This document shows positions 4,750 to 5,281 of a stretch of DNA of 5,281 bases, piece by piece. Below the pieces are notes generated by a model that worked only from the letters and a program-made list of their open reading frames with translations, was not told where the DNA came from and made no database searches. Both the position numbers and the translations under genes were made by a program. Source of the DNA: Clostridia bacterium (GTDB lineage Bacteria > Bacillota > Clostridia > UBA1381); contig JAFQNU010000164.1 of assembly GCA_017420825.1 (NCBI GenBank), positions 1-5,281 of the forward strand, written 5' to 3'. Numbering within the stretch: position 1 is the stretch's first letter; each line of letters starts with the position of its first letter.

Positions 4750-5281
4750 CTAATATTTAACCCTTGCCACATCTATACTGTCTTCTCCCAGACCTTGTGT
4801 GATTTCATATATACGGCTGAATATATTATCCCCGTCACCATTTTTTACAAATGACATCGTCGCTTTAATAACTCCGTCACCAAATCCGGAGAATGATACA
4901 AGTGCTGAATACTCGCCGTCATACTGCAAATATAAAGCAAAATCATCTGTAAAATTCTTTGGCATTATGTAACCTCTGCTGATTGTAAGAATAGTAAGAG
5001 CCGCAAGATTTTCCACCCCGTATGAAGCATTTATCAGATTTCCGACAACAGAAAAGTCAACTTTATTCAGTTTGAGTAACTTCTCAATATCAATACCATC
5101 TTATTCTTCATTCGTTAACGCCTTAATGTTATTAATTATCTGTTCTCGATTTGCAGCCATATAATAAATTTCTGTCGGCTTACTATAATCAACTGTGCCG
5201 ATAGCTACAACCTTATCTGCAATCTCCTCACTTGCTGTATAGTGACTTATAAATTCTTTATCTGCTGCAAGTTCAGCAGCT
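4750..5281 (-). pseudogene. Unrecognised gene interrupted by an in-frame TAA; 5' end outside window
   Basis: A single minus-strand frame runs from the window edge (5280) to a TAG at 4750, broken only by TAA at 5101-5103. Before it are 59 codons (including ADKVVAIGTVDYSKPTEIYY, ending KALTNEE); after it come 116 codons (DGIDIEKLLKLNK, then SYGVENLAALTILTISRGY, ALYLQYDGEYSALVSFSGFG, ending IDVARVKY). The codons next to the stop are GAA GAA TAA GAT, so one G-to-T change from GAA would explain it. The downstream part has no ATG or ribosome binding site at its front: the first GTG (5014-5016) is 28 codons in and lacks one. This argues for one damaged gene rather than two. The family is not recognised. 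The C-terminal part alternates hydrophobic and polar residues with many Gly, Asp and Tyr, suggesting beta-strands; no membrane helix is visible. A sequencing error is the main alternative. Confidence 0.6.

Noticed and set aside
4750..5016. Independent 88-codon gene starting at GTG 5016
   Set aside because: The frame stays open for 28 codons upstream of that GTG, there is no ribosome binding site before it, and the preceding fragment is in the same frame.
5101..5103. Recoded stop (selenocysteine or pyrrolysine)
   Set aside because: The codon is TAA; selenocysteine uses TGA and pyrrolysine TAG, and the gene's own terminal stop is TAG.

Overview
The window looks like the chromosome of a low-GC Gram-positive anaerobe of the class Clostridia, most likely a Lachnospiraceae-type organism. 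This rests on AT-rich intergenic DNA, strong AGGAGG ribosome binding sites, the clostridial form of ribosomal protein S12 (long N-terminus, LPGTRYH motif), an L7Ae-like gene ahead of rpsL, and a clostridial NAD-type GAPDH. The taxonomic call is inference; no 16S or species marker is present.

Layout. The left 3.3 kb on the minus strand is the streptomycin (str) operon, read right to left: L7Ae-like kink-turn RNA-binding protein (3289-3056), rpsL/S12 (2989-2564), rpsG/S7 (2398-1928) and fusA/EF-G (1790 to the left edge, missing its last ~100 codons). A near-consensus promoter (TTGACA, 18-bp spacer, TATACT with a TG extension) lies directly before the L7Ae gene, so the operon starts here and is not co-transcribed with rpoBC. 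A second extended -10 promoter candidate precedes rpsL. The two gaps flanking rpsL share a 21-bp near-repeat (18/21). The rpsL-rpsG and rpsG-fusA gaps are 165 and 137 bp and contain stem-loops that are candidates for translational control.

The centre (3290-3674) is an AT-rich divergent intergenic region holding the str promoter, a promoter for gap, and a 6-bp inverted repeat at the predicted gap transcription start. On the plus strand follows gap (3675-4688), a complete NAD-dependent glyceraldehyde-3-phosphate dehydrogenase with intact catalytic Cys152 and His179.

The right end. A perfect 34-nt palindrome (4709-4742) flanked by T-runs on both strands is a bidirectional terminator between gap and a converging minus-strand gene. 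That gene (4750 to the right edge) is unrecognised and its single reading frame is interrupted by an in-frame TAA at 5101-5103, with no start or ribosome binding site for the downstream part; I read it as a pseudogene or a nonsense allele.

The genes are core housekeeping functions: 30S ribosome assembly and decoding, translocation, and central glycolysis. I see no mobile element, CRISPR array, tRNA or rRNA, and no evidence for a new multi-gene system. The most notable points are the nonsense-interrupted gene, the str operon uncoupled from rpoBC, and the intercistronic repeat and stem-loops around rpsL and rpsG.
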